Of a stretch of DNA of 64,000 bases, positions 21,207 through 29,630 are shown one piece after another. The stretch is from positions 1,984,001 through 2,048,000 of the forward strand of contig NZ_CP013435.1 of the NCBI RefSeq assembly GCF_001718795.1, in the 5' to 3' direction. The notes under the pieces were generated by a model that was not told the origin of the DNA, did no database searches, and was given only the letters and a program-made list of their open reading frames with translations. The translations under genes were made by a program, and so were the position numbers. This DNA comes from Burkholderia latens. Its GTDB lineage: Bacteria > Pseudomonadota > Gammaproteobacteria > Burkholderiales > Burkholderiaceae. Numbering within the stretch: the stretch's first letter is position 1; every line of letters begins with the position of its first letter.

Positions 21207-21870
21207 GGACACGACATTCCGCTGGAAAAGACGCGCGGCGCTGGCCGCATTGCTTGGCACCGCGCTCGCAGCAACCATGCCTGCGCGCGCCGCGACCGCG
21301 GCATCGGGTCAGCCCGCGCTCGTCGTGCTCGGCGACAGCCTGTCGGCCGAATACGGACTGCCGCGCGACACCGGCTGGGTTGCGCTGCTGCGGCAGCGGC
21401 TCGCGGCCGAGCGAATCGATTATAGCGTCGCGAACGCGAGCGTCAGCGGCGACACCACGAGCGGCGGCCGTGCGCGGCTGCCTGCGGTGCTGCAGCGGCT
21501 CAAGCCGTCGATCGTCGTCGTCGAGCTCGGTTCGAACGATGCGTTGCGCGGCGTACCGCTTGCGACGACCGAGCAGAACCTGCGCGACATCATCGCCGAC
21601 GCGCGCAACGCACACGCGAAGGTCGTGCTGGTCGGCATGTACGTGCCGCCGAACTACGGGCCCGACTATACGCAGAAATTCCACGCGGTCTATACGAGAT
21701 TGTCGAAGGAGCTGGGCGTCCCGCTCGTGCCGTTCCTGCTGGCCGGCATCGAAAACAAGCCGGAAATGTTCCAGCCGGATCAGATGCATCCCGCGCAACA
21801 GGCACAGCACATCCTCCTCGACAACGTCTGGCCCGCGCTGAAACCGCTGCTCGGCAAGCCGCGCGGTTGA
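21205..21870 (+). CDS. tesA: Secreted arylesterase / lysophospholipase L1 (TesA type)
   Basis: A 221-residue SGNH hydrolase. A signal peptide (about residues 1-32, WKRRAALAALLGTALAATM then PARAATA) is followed by block I VVLGDSLSAEYG with the Ser nucleophile, block III ELGSNDALRG and block V DQMHPAQQ with the Asp/His pair. It hydrolyses acyl esters or thioesters in the periplasm. The start ATG (21205) overlaps the start codon of the divergent ABC gene, and no clear ribosome site precedes it. Confidence 0.93.
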   Translation: MDTTFRWKRRAALAALLGTALAATMPARAATAASGQPALVVLGDSLSAEYGLPRDTGWVALLRQRLAAERIDYSVANASVSGDTTSGGRARLPAVLQRLKPSIVVVELGSNDALRGVPLATTEQNLRDIIADARNAHAKVVLVGMYVPPNYGPDYTQKFHAVYTRLSKELGVPLVPFLLAGIENKPEMFQPDQMHPAQQAQHILLDNVWPALKPLLGKPRG

Positions 21871-21898
21871 GCCGCACGCGTGGCGCCCCCCTGAAAGC

Positions 21899-21927
21899 AG
21901 AAAGCCCCGCGTCGAGCGAGGCTTTCT
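21899..21927. terminator. Terminator hairpin between tesA and ppiD
   Basis: AGAAAGCC and GGCTTTCT form a stem between two convergent genes and may serve both strands. Confidence 0.7.
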
Positions 21928-21961
21928 ATCGTTGCGCGCGAAACCGGAAGCGGTGCCGTGC

Positions 21962-23896
21962 TTAGCTGCCGCCGTCCTGCGACTGGCTCTGCGTGGTGCC
22001 GTACAGCTTCACCTTCGAGCGGTCGCGCAGTGCGGCGAGATACGCTTCGCCTTCGCTTTGCGCTTCGACCTGCGCCATCTGCTGCTGCGCGGCCGCAAGT
22101 TGCTGCGGATCGACGGCCGTACCCGCGATCACCGCGTTCACGCGATAGATCGCATAGCCGTCTGCGCCGAGGTCGACGCCGACGTATGCCGGCAGCGTTT
22201 TCGCGTCAACCTTGTAGACGGCGCTCAGCGCAGCCGGCGTCAGTCCTTGCGATTGCGTGCGCGATACCTTCTGGACGGCCGCGAAGCCGTCGGTCGACTT
22301 CGATTTTTGCAGTTCGGCCAGCTTCGCCGCGCCGTCCTTCTTCGCGAGTGCGGCGGCCTGCTCGGCGACGACCTTCTGACGCACCGCGTCCTTGATCGCA
22401 TCCAGTGCCGGCACGGCGGCCGGCTTGTAATCGGTCACGCGCGCGGAGATCAGCGTGTTGTTGCCCACGTCGATCGCTTGCGTGTTGTTCTGGTTCTTCA
22501 CCGAGTCGCTCGCGAACACCGCAGCGAGGAATTTCGGATTGTTCAGCGGGCTCGTCGGCGGCAGTTGCGGATTCGGCGTCGGCGTGACGGTGGCCGTCTG
22601 GATCGTCAGCTTGTACTTGTCCGCCGCCGGCTGCAGCGACTTCGCCTTTTCATACACGGTCGACGTAAAGCCTTCCGCATTGTCCGAGAACGCCTTCGCC
22701 GCGTATTGCTGCTTCAGTTGCGCCGCGATCTGGTCCTTCACGTCCGCGAACGGCTTGACCACCGACGGCTTCACTTCCGTGGCCTTCAGGATGTGGAAGC
22801 CGAGATCCGACTGTACGACACCGCTCACGTCGCCCTGCTTCAGCGCGAATGCCGCACCGTCGAACGCCTTGCCGCCTGCCGTCGAGCCGCGCGTGATGAA
22901 GCCGAGATCGCCGCCCTTCGCTGCCGACGGCGCGTCCTGCGAGTTCTTCTGTGCAATCTGCGCGAACTGGTCCGGGTGAGCCTTCACGTCAGCCAGCAGC
23001 TGCTCGGCCTTCGCCTTTGCCGCGGCCTTGTCGGCGGCGCTGGCGTCGCTGGCTGCCGCGATGAAGATGTGGCTGATGCGCACCTGTGCTTCCGAACGGA
23101 AGTGCGTCGGGTTGTCGTCGTAGAACTTCTTGATGTCGGCATCGGTCGGCTGCGCGCTCGCAGCGGCAGCGGCCGGCGAATAGACGAGATACTGGATCGT
23201 TGCCGTTTCCGGCGTCGCGAAGCTCTGCTTGTGCGCGTCATAGTATGCGGCGAGCTGCGCGTCGGTCGGCTGCACTTTCGCCGCGTAGTCGCTCGCCTTC
23301 AGCACGAGCGCCTGCACTTCGCGCTGCTGCGCGGCGAGTGCCGACAGACGTTCGGCCGGACCCTTCGGCGTGAAAGCGCTCGAGACGATGCTCGCCGGGA
23401 TCTGCTGCAGTGCGAGGCTGTAACGCACGCGCTCCTGGTACTGCTCGGGCGTCATCCCCTGGAACGACAGCAGCTGCGCATAGCGTTCGACGTCGATCGA
23501 GCCGTCGGGCTTCTTCAACGACGCGATCATCGGGTCGCTCATCAGCGCGTCGCGCACCGCATTGTCGGACGCAGTGAGGTGCAGGCGTTGCGTCTCGTCG
23601 GCCAGCACGCGTTGCTGGATCAGGCCGTCGAGCACTTGCTTGCGATGCTCGGGCGTATCGAACATCTTGATGTCGAACTGCCCACCGAGCGCCTGGCGCG
23701 CCTGGTCGATCTGCTGACGGAACGCGCCGTCGAATTCGACCCGCGTGATCTTGTGCCCGTTGACCGCCGCGACGTTCGCGCTGTCGTCGAAGAAACCGCG
23801 GAAACCTTGGATCCCGACGAAACCCAGCCCCGGCAACACGATCAGGAGCAGGAGCGCCATCATCAGGCGCTGGTGATTACGGAAGAAATCGAGCAT
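21962..23896 (-). CDS. ppiD: Membrane-anchored periplasmic chaperone PpiD
   Basis: A 644-residue PpiD. A single membrane anchor spans about residues 11-31, within MLDFFRNHQRLMMALLLLIV and PGLGFVGI. A SurA-like helical region comes next, with a parvulin domain near 270-370 (VRISHIFIAAASDAS, ...AKGGDLGFITRG, and SDLGFHILKATE). It helps newly exported proteins fold at the Sec exit. It is the last gene of the tig-clpP-clpX-lon-tRNA series on the minus strand, separated from tRNA-Asp by the 183-bp repeats, as in other proteobacteria where ppiD follows lon. Confidence 0.95.
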   Translation of the reverse strand: MLDFFRNHQRLMMALLLLIVLPGLGFVGIQGFRGFFDDSANVAAVNGHKITRVEFDGAFRQQIDQARQALGGQFDIKMFDTPEHRKQVLDGLIQQRVLADETQRLHLTASDNAVRDALMSDPMIASLKKPDGSIDVERYAQLLSFQGMTPEQYQERVRYSLALQQIPASIVSSAFTPKGPAERLSALAAQQREVQALVLKASDYAAKVQPTDAQLAAYYDAHKQSFATPETATIQYLVYSPAAAAASAQPTDADIKKFYDDNPTHFRSEAQVRISHIFIAAASDASAADKAAAKAKAEQLLADVKAHPDQFAQIAQKNSQDAPSAAKGGDLGFITRGSTAGGKAFDGAAFALKQGDVSGVVQSDLGFHILKATEVKPSVVKPFADVKDQIAAQLKQQYAAKAFSDNAEGFTSTVYEKAKSLQPAADKYKLTIQTATVTPTPNPQLPPTSPLNNPKFLAAVFASDSVKNQNNTQAIDVGNNTLISARVTDYKPAAVPALDAIKDAVRQKVVAEQAAALAKKDGAAKLAELQKSKSTDGFAAVQKVSRTQSQGLTPAALSAVYKVDAKTLPAYVGVDLGADGYAIYRVNAVIAGTAVDPQQLAAAQQQMAQVEAQSEGEAYLAALRDRSKVKLYGTTQSQSQDGGS

Positions 23897-23981
23897 GCGT
23901 GACGGGAAAATTGGACAAAACGACCGATATTACAACATACGGGATGGGACGGGAAAAAACGCGGTACGCAACGGACGACGC

Positions 23982-24019
23982 AAATGAAAAAGCCCGCGTA
24001 ACGCGGGCTTTTTCATTTT
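23982..24019 (-). terminator. Terminator hairpin of repeat unit 1
   Basis: AAATGAAAAAGCCCGC pairs with GCGGGCTTTTTCATTT over a full-length stem that reads as a terminator on both strands. Confidence 0.85.
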
Positions 24020-24164
24020 CTGGCGGAGCGGACGGGACTCGCCTACATCCCGCAGGCCGCGGTTGCGCGTGCACGCGCAACCCTTCGAGTCCCGCCGGAA
24101 GCCGCGCAGGCGGCTTCCTCCGCTCCGCGGTCACGCGCACGCAAGCGTGCGCCTCCGACGATAC

Positions 24165-24202
24165 AAATGAAAAAGCCCGCTCAAGGCGGGCTTCTTCATT
24201 TT
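24165..24202 (-). terminator. Terminator hairpin of repeat unit 2
   Basis: The same hairpin as in unit 1, with a changed loop and one C inside the T-tract of the plus strand. On the minus strand the run AAAAAGCCCGC becomes GCGGGCTTTTT, a good terminator directly after a tRNA-like 3' end. Confidence 0.85.
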
Positions 24203-24347
24203 CTGGCGGAGCGGACGGGACTCGCCTACATCCCGCAGGCCGCGGTTGCGCGTGCACGCGCAACCCTTCGAGTCCCGCCGGAAGCCGCGCAGGCGGCTTC
24301 CTCCGCTCCGCGGTCACGCGCACGCAAGCGTGCGCCTCCGACGATAC

Positions 24348-24385
24348 AAATGAAAAAGCCCGCACGAGGCGGGCTTCTTCATTTT
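24348..24385 (-). terminator. Terminator directly behind tRNA-Asp
   Basis: Third copy of the hairpin, starting two bases after the CCA of the intact tRNA-Asp. It is the expected end of the tRNA-Val/tRNA-Asp transcript. Confidence 0.88.
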
Positions 24386-24386
24386 C

Positions 24387-24463
24387 TGGCGGAGCGGACG
24401 GGACTCGAACCCGCGACCCCCGGCGTGACAGGCCGGTATTCTAACCGACTGAACTACCGCTCC
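24387..24463 (-). tRNA. tRNA-Asp (GTC)
   Basis: The 77-nt minus-strand sequence runs from GGAGCGG to CTCCGCCA with CCA encoded. The D arm TTCAGTCGG, anticodon loop CTGTCAC (GTC), T arm GGTTCGAGTCC and a 7-bp acceptor stem are all intact. Its last 21 nt recur in the downstream repeats. Confidence 0.97.
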
Positions 24464-24486
24464 TTGGTCTGGCTGAATCGTGAAAC

Positions 24487-24562
24487 TGGTGGGTGCTGAG
24501 GGGTTCGAACCCCCGACCTACGCCTTGTAAGGGCGCCGCTCTACCAGCTGAGCTAAGCACCC
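24487..24562 (-). tRNA. tRNA-Val (TAC)
   Basis: The 76-nt minus-strand sequence runs from GGGTGCTTAGCTCAGCTGG to GCACCCACCA with CCA encoded. The anticodon loop CTTACAA gives anticodon TAC. It lies 23 bp ahead of tRNA-Asp, and the two are surely co-transcribed. Confidence 0.97.
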
Positions 24563-24621
24563 GTTTCCGATTCGTTCTGGCTGCGATCTGCGTTTCGGCA
24601 TCAACAACCAGCGAGCCCGCA

Positions 24622-24651
24622 AGTTTAATTCATCCCCGATCAATTTGCCAA
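24622..24651 (-). promoter_or_regulatory. Predicted promoter of the tRNA-Val/tRNA-Asp operon
   Basis: TTGGCA (24651-24646) and TAAACT (24627-24622) on the minus strand are 18 bp apart and end 60 bp before tRNA-Val. The region lies between the lon terminator and the tRNA, so the tRNAs have their own transcript. Confidence 0.55.
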
Positions 24652-24718
24652 GCCCGCACGCAAATTTTTTTATGCACCGACGAACACGCGAGAACACCGA
24701 ACGTCGATGCACATAAAA

Positions 24719-24746
24719 AAAACCCGCGGCACGCACCGCGGGTTTT
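24719..24746 (-). terminator. lon terminator
   Basis: AAAACCCGCGG and CCGCGGGTTTT form an 11-bp stem with a 6-nt loop, followed on the minus strand by a run of eight T. Confidence 0.92.
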
Positions 24747-24779
24747 CGTCAACGACCGTCAACGACGGCGTTCAGGCTC

Positions 24780-27203
24780 TCAGTGTTTGACCACTTCGGT
24801 CGAGCCGGCATCCTTCGCCGCATCGCCAACCGGTGCCGCAGCCTTCGCCTCTTCTTCCGGCGGCAGCGGCGTCGGCGTACGTTCGAGCGCGAGCTCGAGA
24901 ACCTTGTCGATCCAGCGGACCGGCACGATCTCGATCGCGTTCTTCACGTTGTCCGGAATGTCCGCGAGATCCTTCACGTTCTCTTCCGGGATCAGCACGA
25001 GCTTGATGCCGCCGCGATGCGCAGCCAGCAGCTTTTCCTTCAGCCCGCCGATCGGCAACACTTCGCCACGCAGCGTGATCTCGCCGGTCATCGCGACATC
25101 GGCACGCACGGGAATGCCCGTCAGCACCGACACCAGCGCGGTCGTCATCGCACCACCGGCGGACGGACCGTCCTTCGGCGTCGCACCTTCCGGCACGTGG
25201 ATGTGGATGTCCTGCTTCTCGAACGCTTCGTCCTTGATGCCAAGACGCCGCGAACGCGAGCGCACGACCGAACGCGCAGCCTCTACCGACTCCTTCATCA
25301 CGTCGCCGAGCGAACCCGTGCGAATCACGTTGCCCTTGCCCGGCATCACCGCGGCTTCGATCGTCAACAGGTCGCCGCCGACTTCCGTCCATGCAAGGCC
25401 CGTCACTTGCCCGACCTGGTTCTCCTTCGCCGCAAGACCGAAATCGTACTTGCGCACGCCGAGGAACGTATCGAGGTTCTCGCCGTCGACCTTGATCGCG
25501 CCCGATGCCTTCTTCAGCAGCAGCATCTTCACGACCTTGCGGCAGATCTTCGACACTTCCCGCTCGAGCGAACGCACACCGGCTTCGCGCGTGTAGTAAC
25601 GGATGATGTCGCGGATCGCCTGCTCGGTGACCTCGATCTCGCCGTCCTTCAGGCCGTTGTTCTTCTTCTGCTTCGGCAGCAGGTAACGCTGCGCGATGCT
25701 GACCTTCTCGTCTTCCGTATAGCCCGACAGACGAATCACTTCCATCCGGTCGAGCAGCGGCGGCGGGATGTTCAGCGAGTTCGACGTCGCGACGAACATC
25801 ACGTCCGACAGGTCGAAGTCGACTTCGATGTAGTGGTCGGCGAACGTGTGGTTCTGTTCCGGATCGAGCACTTCGAGCAGCGCCGACGACGGATCGCCGC
25901 GGAAATCCATGCCCATCTTGTCGACTTCGTCGAGCAGGAAGAGCGGATTGCGCACACCAACCTTCGCGAGGCTCTGCAGGATCTTGCCCGGCATCGAACC
26001 GATGTACGTACGGCGGTGACCGCGGATCTCGGCTTCGTCACGCACGCCGCCGAGCGCCATCCGCACGAACTTGCGGTTCGTCGCGCGCGCGATCGACTGG
26101 CCGAGCGACGTCTTGCCGACGCCCGGAGGCCCGACGAGGCACAGGATCGGCGCCTTGACCTTGTCCACGCGCTGTTGCACCGCGAGGTATTCGAGAATGC
26201 GTTCCTTCACCTTCTCGAGGCCGAAGTGATCCTCGTCGAGCACCTGTTCGGCGTTCGACAGATCATTGTTGACCTTGCTCTTCTTGCGCCACGGCAGGCC
26301 GATCAGCGTGTCGATGTAGTTGCGCACGACGGTCGCTTCCGCCGACATCGGCGACATCAGCTTCAGCTTCTTCAGCTCGGCATCGGCCTTCTTCTTCGCT
26401 TCCTTCGGCATGCGCGCGGCGTTGATGCGCTTCTCGAGTTCCTCGAGATCCGCACCTTCCTCGCCTTCGCCCAGTTCCTTCTGGATCGCCTTGACCTGTT
26501 CGTTCAGGTAGTACTCGCGCTGGCTCTTTTCCATCTGGCGCTTCACGCGCCCGCGGATGCGCTTTTCGACCTGCAGGATGTCGATCTCGGCTTCGAGCTG
26601 CGCGAGCAGGTGCTCGAGGCGCTCGATGACCGGGAACATCTCGAGGATGTGCTGCTTCTGGTCGAGCTTCAGCGGCAGACGCTCGGCGATCATGTCGGCG
26701 AGGCGGCCTGCTTCGTCGATACCCGACAGCGACGTGAGAATCTCCGGCGGGATCTTCTTGTTCAGCTTCACGTACTGGTCGAACTGCGACACGATCGCAC
26801 GGCGCAGCGCTTCGGTTTCAGCGCTGTCGGCATGGTCGGGTTCGAGCGGCATCACTTCGCAGGAGAACTGCGTCTCCTGTTCTTCGATCGACAACGCCTT
26901 CGCACGCTGCAGCCCCTCGACCAGCACCTTCACGGTGCCGTCCGGCAGCTTCAGCATCTGCAGAATGTTGGCGATACAACCGACCTCGTACATGTCCTTT
27001 TCGGTCGGTTCGTCCTTGGCCGCGGTTTTCTGGGCGACGAGCATGATGTGCTTGCCGCCTTCCATCGCTGCTTCGAGGGCCTTGATCGATTTCGGCCGGC
27101 CCACGAAGAGCGGAATCACCATGTGCGGGAAAACGACGACGTCCCGCAGCGGCAGCAGCGGGAGCGTAATGCGTTCCGGCGGGAGAAGTTGGGTGCCTGA
27201 CAT
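24780..27203 (-). CDS. lon: ATP-dependent protease La
   Basis: An 807-residue LonA protease. The N-terminal substrate domain ([20 protein letters not shown]) and a coiled region are followed by the AAA+ module (Walker [12 protein letters not shown] near 356, Walker [12 protein letters not shown]). The C-terminal protease has the catalytic dyad Ser681 (DGPSAGG) and Lys722 (GGLKEK). It degrades misfolded and regulatory proteins. GGGGAA lies just before the ATG. It follows clpX on the same strand, the usual tig-clpP-clpX-lon order. A CTTGAA upstream resembles half of a heat-shock promoter but lacks the partner element. Confidence 0.98.
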   Translation of the reverse strand: MSGTQLLPPERITLPLLPLRDVVVFPHMVIPLFVGRPKSIKALEAAMEGGKHIMLVAQKTAAKDEPTEKDMYEVGCIANILQMLKLPDGTVKVLVEGLQRAKALSIEEQETQFSCEVMPLEPDHADSAETEALRRAIVSQFDQYVKLNKKIPPEILTSLSGIDEAGRLADMIAERLPLKLDQKQHILEMFPVIERLEHLLAQLEAEIDILQVEKRIRGRVKRQMEKSQREYYLNEQVKAIQKELGEGEEGADLEELEKRINAARMPKEAKKKADAELKKLKLMSPMSAEATVVRNYIDTLIGLPWRKKSKVNNDLSNAEQVLDEDHFGLEKVKERILEYLAVQQRVDKVKAPILCLVGPPGVGKTSLGQSIARATNRKFVRMALGGVRDEAEIRGHRRTYIGSMPGKILQSLAKVGVRNPLFLLDEVDKMGMDFRGDPSSALLEVLDPEQNHTFADHYIEVDFDLSDVMFVATSNSLNIPPPLLDRMEVIRLSGYTEDEKVSIAQRYLLPKQKKNNGLKDGEIEVTEQAIRDIIRYYTREAGVRSLEREVSKICRKVVKMLLLKKASGAIKVDGENLDTFLGVRKYDFGLAAKENQVGQVTGLAWTEVGGDLLTIEAAVMPGKGNVIRTGSLGDVMKESVEAARSVVRSRSRRLGIKDEAFEKQDIHIHVPEGATPKDGPSAGGAMTTALVSVLTGIPVRADVAMTGEITLRGEVLPIGGLKEKLLAAHRGGIKLVLIPEENVKDLADIPDNVKNAIEIVPVRWIDKVLELALERTPTPLPPEEEAKAAAPVGDAAKDAGSTEVVKH

Positions 27204-27340
27204 TTCATTTCCCCATGAGTGGAATCAATTGTTCGGTAATTGAGGCCGCCACAACGAATTGCAAGCCTTCAAGTGCGGGAAATATTCGGTAAGAAAGTAA
27301 CCACCGCGTGTCGAGTCAGAGTTACCCACAAGATAAACGA

Positions 27341-27376
27341 AAAAAAGCCGCCCACGGACTCATGAACGGCCTTTTT
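27341..27376 (-). terminator. clpX terminator
   Basis: On the minus strand AAAAAGGCCG and CGGCTTTTTTT form a slightly imperfect stem with a 16-nt loop and a T-run, 25 bp after the clpX stop. Confidence 0.65.
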
Positions 27377-27400
27377 CGCAGAACATCGTCGGCAAGCCGG

Positions 27401-28672
27401 TCAGTTCGAACCCGCCACCTTCGGCGTGTCCTCGTAGATCAACAACGGTTTGCCGTCGCCATCGATGACGTTCTCGTCGATGATGACCTTGCTGACCCCT
27501 TTCATCGTCGGCAGTTCGTACATCACGTCGAGCAACGCCTGTTCGATGATCGAACGCAAACCGCGCGCGCCGGTCTTGCGGCGGATCGCCTTGCGTGCGA
27601 CTGCCTGCAGCGCGCCCGGCCGGATTTCCAGCTCGACGCGCTCCATCGCGAACAGCTTGTGATATTGCTTGACGAGCGCATTCTTCGGCTCGACGAGGAT
27701 CTTCATCAGCGCGGCTTCATCGAGCTTGCCGAGCGTCGCGACCACCGGCAGGCGGCCGATCAATTCGGGGATCAGACCGAATTTGATCAGGTCTTCCGGT
27801 TCCGTTTCGCGCAGCACTTCGCCCGCGTCGCGCTCCTGCTTGCTCTTGACCGTCGCGCCGAAGCCGATGCCCGTCTTTTCCGTACGATCGGTGATTACTT
27901 TCTCGAGGCCGTCGAACGCGCCGCCGCAGATGAACAGGATGTTGGTCGTGTCGACCTGGATGAAGTCCTGGTTCGGGTGCTTGCGGCCGCCCTGCGGCGG
28001 CACCGACGCCATCGTGCCTTCGACGAGCTTCAGCAGCGCCTGCTGGACGCCCTCGCCCGACACGTCGCGCGTGATCGACGGGTTGTCGGACTTGCGGCTG
28101 ATCTTGTCGATTTCGTCGATGTAGACGATCCCGCGCTGGGCCTTGTCGACCTCGTAGTTGCAGTTCTGCAACAGCTTCTGGATGATGTTCTCGACGTCTT
28201 CGCCGACATAGCCGGCTTCGGTCAGCGTCGTCGCGTCGGCGATCACGAACGGCACGTTGAGCAACCGCGCGAGCGTCTGCGCGAGCAGCGTCTTGCCGGA
28301 GCCCGTCGGGCCGATCAGCAGGATGTTGCTCTTCGACAGCTCGACGTCGTCCTTCTTGTCGAGATGCTTCAGGCGCTTGTAGTGGTTGTACACGGCCACC
28401 GCGAGGATTTTCTTCGCGCGCTCCTGGCCGATCACGTACTGATCGAGGATGTCGCGAATTTCCTGCGGGCTCGGCAGATCGGACCGGGACAGGCTGGCCT
28501 CGACGCCGGCGGCAGCCGCCTCGTCGCGAATGATCTCGTTGCAGAGATCGATGCACTCATCGCAGATGAACACCGACGGGCCTGCGATGAGTTTCTTCAC
28601 CTCATGCTGGCTCTTCCCGCAAAACGAGCAATACAACAGCTTCTCGCTGTTCGAACCTTTTTTGTCCGCCAT
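27401..28672 (-). CDS. clpX: ATP-dependent Clp protease ATP-binding subunit ClpX
   Basis: A 423-residue AAA+ unfoldase that feeds tagged proteins to ClpP. The N-terminal zinc finger uses Cys15, Cys18, Cys37 and Cys40. Walker A is GPTGSGKT (121-128) and Walker B lies in [11 protein letters not shown]. The pore loop GYVGED and sensor regions are present, as is a ClpP-binding IGF loop (KTGIGFGA). A GGAGG ribosome site precedes the ATG. It is 164 bp behind clpP on the same strand. Confidence 0.98.
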   Translation of the reverse strand: MADKKGSNSEKLLYCSFCGKSQHEVKKLIAGPSVFICDECIDLCNEIIRDEAAAAGVEASLSRSDLPSPQEIRDILDQYVIGQERAKKILAVAVYNHYKRLKHLDKKDDVELSKSNILLIGPTGSGKTLLAQTLARLLNVPFVIADATTLTEAGYVGEDVENIIQKLLQNCNYEVDKAQRGIVYIDEIDKISRKSDNPSITRDVSGEGVQQALLKLVEGTMASVPPQGGRKHPNQDFIQVDTTNILFICGGAFDGLEKVITDRTEKTGIGFGATVKSKQERDAGEVLRETEPEDLIKFGLIPELIGRLPVVATLGKLDEAALMKILVEPKNALVKQYHKLFAMERVELEIRPGALQAVARKAIRRKTGARGLRSIIEQALLDVMYELPTMKGVSKVIIDENVIDGDGKPLLIYEDTPKVAGSN

Positions 28673-28836
28673 GAATGTAGAGCCTCCGGACAGGTAAATG
28701 ACATGATACGCCGATTGCTCCGAACGCCGCGCCTAGGGCGCGACCGGAGCCGGCTGGATGCGCTTGCCGCAGATGCTCAGGGCACTCGGGACATTGCCGG
28801 GGCACCGCGCAAATCGGGGCGGCACCCCACTTAAGC

Positions 28837-29490
28837 TCACGGGCGCTTCAGCAGCACCTGGTCGATCAGCCCGTACGCCTTCGCGTCCTCGCTCGACATG
28901 AAGTTATCACGGTCGGTGTCGCGCGCGATGCGCTCGACGTCCTGGCCCGTGTGCTGCGCGAGCAGGTTGTTCAACCGTTCCTTCAGGTAAAGGATTTCGC
29001 GCGCCTGGATCTCGATGTCGGACGCCTGGCCGCGTGCGCCGCCGAGCGGCTGGTGAATCATCACGCGCGAGTTCGGCAGAGCAAAACGCTTGCCTTTCGC
29101 GCCCGATGCGAGCAGGAACGCGCCCATGCTGGCCGCGAGACCCATGCAGAGCGTCGACACATCCGGCTTGATGAACTGCATCGTGTCGTAAATCGCCATG
29201 CCCGCCGACACCGAGCCGCCAGGGCTGTTGATGTAGAGGCTGATGTCCTTGTCGGGATTCTCGCTCTCGAGGAACAGCAATTGCGCGACCACGAGATTGG
29301 CGGTCTGGTCGTTCACTTCGCCGACCATGAACACCAGGCGCTCCTTCAGGAGACGCGAATAGATATCGTACGAACGCTCGCCGCGGCCGCTCGTTTCGAC
29401 GACGATCGGCACCAGCCCCAGCGCTTGCGCCTCGAAACCCTGCGGCGCGTTCGAAGCAAGCATGTCCAGCAATTCAGCGCGAGTGATCAT
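28837..29490 (-). CDS. clpP: ATP-dependent Clp protease proteolytic subunit
   Basis: A 217-residue serine peptidase forming the ClpP double ring. The catalytic triad is Ser121 (GLAASMGAF), His146 (MIHQPLGG) and Asp195 (DTDRDNFM). It acts with ClpX, encoded next, and receives substrates from it. The N-terminal 15-20 residues correspond to the propeptide region of the family. A hairpin terminator separates it from tig, so it probably has its own promoter in the 140-bp gap. Confidence 0.98.
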
Positions 29491-29576
29491 TCAATGAACC
29501 TTGTTCGAATGGAAAATTGAACGGAGGGAAGCCGCCCGCTCAATCGCCATATTAATGGCAACCGTGCGCTTGACGT

Positions 29577-29618
29577 AAAAACGGCGTGCGGGCCGTCGCT
29601 CCGACAGCCGGCACGCCG
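29577..29618 (-). terminator. tig terminator or attenuator
   Basis: On the minus strand CGGCGTGC and GCACGCCG form an 8-bp stem with additional internal pairing. It is followed by TTTTT, 12 bp after the tig stop. It may partly separate tig from clpP. Confidence 0.6.
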
Positions 29619-29630
29619 CTAGAGCGACAC

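Larger units (their letters stand above)
23981..24386 (-). repeat. Tandem 183-bp repeats carrying the 3' end of tRNA-Asp
   Basis: Two full 183-bp units (23981-24163, 24164-24346) and the start of a third (24347-24386) run up to the intact tRNA-Asp. In the transcribed (minus) direction each unit starts with 21 nt identical to the tRNA 3' end including CCA, then a terminator hairpin. About 125 nt of dense inverted repeats follow. Units 1 and 2 are identical apart from a few bases in the terminator loop, which means a recent duplication or gene conversion. The frame across the repeats on the minus strand encodes an Arg/Pro-rich repetitive peptide with no known domain, probably not a true protein. 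Layout parallels the E. coli tyrT distal repeats. Confidence 0.95.

Noticed and set aside
23877..24365. A 162-residue repetitive minus-strand frame across the 183-bp repeats
   Set aside because: The unit length of 183 is a multiple of three, so any open frame in one unit repeats. The sequence is dictated by hairpins and the tRNA tail, and no domain or good start is evident. It is noted in the repeat entry, not called as a gene.
23981..24386. CRISPR array
   Set aside because: Repeat units are long (183 bp) and have no variable spacers. They are tandem duplications tied to the tRNA.
23981..24562. Integrated genomic island at the tRNA genes
   Set aside because: Partial tRNA copies can mark integration sites, but there is no integrase or foreign cargo, only 183-bp repeats followed by the core gene ppiD.
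27204..27300. Heat-shock (sigma-32) promoter ahead of lon
   Set aside because: CTTGAA is present on the minus strand, but no CCCCAT-type -10 stands at the required distance.
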